Shown: positions 6,278-7,736 of the stretch, piece after piece | How the letters are laid out: every line of letters begins with the position of its first letter | Numbering within the stretch: position 1 is the stretch's first letter | Assembly (NCBI GenBank): GCA_903828035.1 | Contig: CAIKKV010000258.1 | Span: 1-7,736 of the forward strand | Source: an uncultured bacterium | GTDB lineage: Bacteria > Verrucomicrobiota > Kiritimatiellia > CAIKKV01 | Length of the DNA stretch: 7,736 nt | Direction of reading: 5' to 3' | Program-made: the position numbers and the translations under genes | Notes under the pieces: generated by a model | What the model was told of the DNA's origin: nothing | The model's input: only the letters and a program-made list of their open reading frames with translations | Databases searched by the model: none

Positions 6278-7736
6278 GCAGCTCCGCACGAGTTATCCGT
6301 GGGATGGCGGGGGCCGCGGGTGTCTGGGCCGCCACCGCCCTCGCCGCCTTCGCCGCAGAGGCGGGCGACTATGCCGCCCTCACCAACGCCATTGCCAACG
6401 GCGTTGACGGGGACACGATCACCCTCACCAGCGACATTACGGTGAGCGCGGAAGTCGCCATCGCCGCGAAGGGCCTGACCCTCGAGGGCAACCATCATTC
6501 GATCTCTGTGCCGGTTCCGGGGCTAAACGCGTCGGGCATCGTCAACGCGGGTTCGTCCCCGTTCCGGGTTTTCATTATCCTCGCCGACGGCAAGACGAAT
6601 ACGATCCGGAACCTCACCATTCTGGGGGGGAGTCCCAACACCGCCGGTGGCGGAATCGCGCACGCCGCAGGCACGCTGGTTCTGCAGAGTGTCACGATTT
6701 CCCAATCCGGCGGGCCCGAATGCGTAGGGGGCGGCCTGGACAACAGCGGAGGCGCGGTTTTCATGCGCGACTGTAATCTCAGCCGCAATGCCGCCCTGTA
6801 TGGCGGCGGCTTTCTCAACGCCGGCACGGGCGTCAAGCTGTTCATGGAGCGGTGCACGATCAGCGAAAACCGCAGCCTGGATGCCAACGGCGGGGGCGGA
6901 GCGGGGCAGAATAACAATACGCTCTACGCCAACAATTGCACCTTCGCGAACAACTCGAGCACGGAACTGGGCGGGGCCATCAACAACCGGCCCACCGGAA
7001 TCGCCATCTTCACGGACTGCACGTTTGTCGGAAATGTCGCCTCGCACGCCGGATACACGGGGGGCGCTATCGCCAACAATAACGGCCGTGTTACCGTGGT
7101 CAGCTCGCTGTTCGCCTATAATTATCGTTTCAACGGCAGCGCCTTCGAGGTGAACGACGTCTGCAACTATGTGGAGGGCTCGACGGCGCCGGAGGCCTAT
7201 TACTCCGTCTTTCAATCCACCACGAATCAGGTGGGAGGCGGAAGCACGGGCAATACCCTCTATTCCGGAAACAGCTCGGGCTCGGATGACGACCTGTTTA
7301 GTGGCGGCGCCAGCGTCGAGGCGATCGGATCGGACGGAACGTCCTTGAAGACGACGGGCACGATCTACCGGGCCGTATTGGCGAAGATCGGCTCTTCCCT
7401 GACTCCGGTTGCCGCGTTGAAGCCTGGCAGTTTTGCCGTGGGGAAGGGAACGCGGGTGGCCTTTTCCTCGAGCCCGGCGGATCCGGTGGTCGGTTATTTC
7501 AACGGACGCGCCTGGATATCCCTGTCGGGCTCTGGCGACCCGGCCGGTTACGAGGTCACCCTCGACCAGAACGGGGTTGACCGGGGATGCGTGAAAACGG
7601 TTGGCGCCGTTGAGCCGCCTTATTTGGCTCCCGTCATCGCCAGCCCGCCGACCAATCAGGTGGCGGCGGAGGGGGGAACGCTGAGCATCAGCAGTTCGGT
7701 GACCGGAACGGCTCCGCTGAGCTACCAGTGGTTCAA
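6274..7736 (+). CDS. Pmp-like parallel beta-helix surface protein with Ig-like domain (3'-partial)
   Basis: The frame from ATG 6274 is open to the window end, giving the first 487 residues. A signal peptide is seen (R6 and R9, then 'GMAGAAGVWAATALAAFAAEA', cleavage near residues 27-30, no lipobox). Residues 32-80 ('YAALTNAIANGVDGDTITL', 'ITVSAEVAIAAKGLTLEGN') are the usual lead-in of right-handed beta-helix proteins. Residues 113-283 form about seven coils with key hydrophobic positions at 116, 142, 169, 196, 224, 251 and 280. Later coils carry GGAI (233-236, 263-266) and FxxN-type (224-227, 251-254, 280-283) motifs, as in chlamydial polymorphic membrane proteins. Cysteines recur at 167, 194, 222 and 249. 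Residues 330-450 are a serine/glycine-rich and then beta-rich spacer of unknown type. Residues 452-487 begin an Ig-like domain ('TNQVAAEGGTLSI', 'GTAPLSYQWF'). No pectate-lyase active site is apparent, so a surface or adhesive role is inferred. The anchor or autotransporter end lies beyond the window. Confidence 0.92.
   Translation, partial: MSSSARVIRGMAGAAGVWAATALAAFAAEAGDYAALTNAIANGVDGDTITLTSDITVSAEVAIAAKGLTLEGNHHSISVPVPGLNASGIVNAGSSPFRVFIILADGKTNTIRNLTILGGSPNTAGGGIAHAAGTLVLQSVTISQSGGPECVGGGLDNSGGAVFMRDCNLSRNAALYGGGFLNAGTGVKLFMERCTISENRSLDANGGGGAGQNNNTLYANNCTFANNSSTELGGAINNRPTGIAIFTDCTFVGNVASHAGYTGGAIANNNGRVTVVSSLFAYNYRFNGSAFEVNDVCNYVEGSTAPEAYYSVFQSTTNQVGGGSTGNTLYSGNSSGSDDDLFSGGASVEAIGSDGTSLKTTGTIYRAVLAKIGSSLTPVAALKPGSFAVGKGTRVAFSSSPADPVVGYFNGRAWISLSGSGDPAGYEVTLDQNGVDRGCVKTVGAVEPPYLAPVIASPPTNQVAAEGGTLSISSSVTGTAPLSYQWF
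6607..7122 (+). repeat. Beta-helix coil repeats with C-T-[IF]-x-x-N and GGA[IF] motifs
   Basis: At the protein level, the motif [CV]-[TN]-[ILF]-x-x-[NS] recurs: VTISQS (140-145), CNLSRN (167-172), CTISEN (194-199), CTFANN (222-227), CTFVGN (249-254) and the degenerate SLFAYN (278-283). The motif hydrophobic residue advances by 26, 27, 27, 28, 27 and 29 residues from residue 116 on. Glycine turns GGGL, GGGF, GGGG, GGAI and GGAI lie between them. At the DNA level the copies are diverged, so this is an old protein repeat rather than a recent tandem duplication. Confidence 0.8.
7621..7736 (+). other. Start of Ig-like domain, cut by window end
   Basis: Residues 450-487 of the last gene read as the first strands of a bacterial Ig-like/I-set domain: 'PPTNQVAAEGGTLSISSSV' followed by 'TGTAPLSYQWF', with the tryptophan of the core strand as the second-last visible codon. 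This 'T-N-Q-x-[VA]-x-E-G-x-x-x-x-[FIL]-x-x-x-[VA]-x-G-x-x-P-L-x-Y-Q-W' form is common in large exported Verrucomicrobiota and Planctomycetota proteins, usually as several tandem copies. Only a partial copy can be seen. Confidence 0.75.

Noticed and set aside
6619..7122. Pectate lyase or other polysaccharide-degrading beta-helix enzyme
   Set aside because: The coil pattern matches Pmp-like repeats, and no clustered catalytic Asp/Lys/Arg motif of the lyase or polygalacturonase families was seen in the visible part.
6495..7215. Minus-strand frames (6495-6917, 6523-7215) and plus-strand frame 6788-7153
   Set aside because: All lie over the beta-helix gene, whose own frame is continuous from 6274 to the window end with a signal peptide and regular coil repeats.

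Overview
The window is a GC-rich stretch from what is most likely a member of the PVC superphylum (Verrucomicrobiota, Kiritimatiellota, Lentisphaerota or Planctomycetota). The clues are protein-level: a giant exported LamG-bearing protein, a secreted protein with a DxDxDG calcium loop and a C-terminal domain ending in 'FFRLRAQ', a small exported SHD1-like protein, and a beta-helix protein with chlamydial-Pmp-like GGA(I)/FxxN repeats followed by an Ig-like domain. The phylum call is an inference from family habits, not from a marker gene.

Layout: all four real genes lie on the + strand and fill the window almost completely. (1) Positions 1-4947 hold the C-terminal 1648 residues of a giant protein whose start lies upstream. 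It has an N-terminal mixed domain, a helical scaffold interrupted by a LamG/concanavalin-like domain, long helical segments around a hydrophobic stretch, and a conserved-looking C-terminal beta domain with a calcium-loop-like end. (2) Positions 4971-5807 encode a 278-residue secreted protein with an EF-hand-like loop. (3) Positions 5804-6277 encode a 157-residue secreted SHD1-like protein. (4) Position 6274 to the window end encodes the N-terminal 487 residues of a secreted beta-helix protein, and this gene continues past the window.

The gaps are 23 bases, then two ATGA stop/start overlaps, so genes 2-4 look translationally coupled and all four probably form one transcript. There is no room for an internal promoter or terminator between genes, and no intergenic region longer than 23 bases. 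The promoter must lie upstream of the window or inside gene 1.

Working hypothesis: this is a cell-surface or secreted module. A giant lectin-bearing, distantly Tc-toxin-A-like protein is made together with a calcium-binding partner, a small SHD1 protein and a Pmp-like surface adhesin. No enzyme active site, mobile element, tRNA/rRNA, CRISPR array or phage gene was seen. Function is not established for any of the four proteins.
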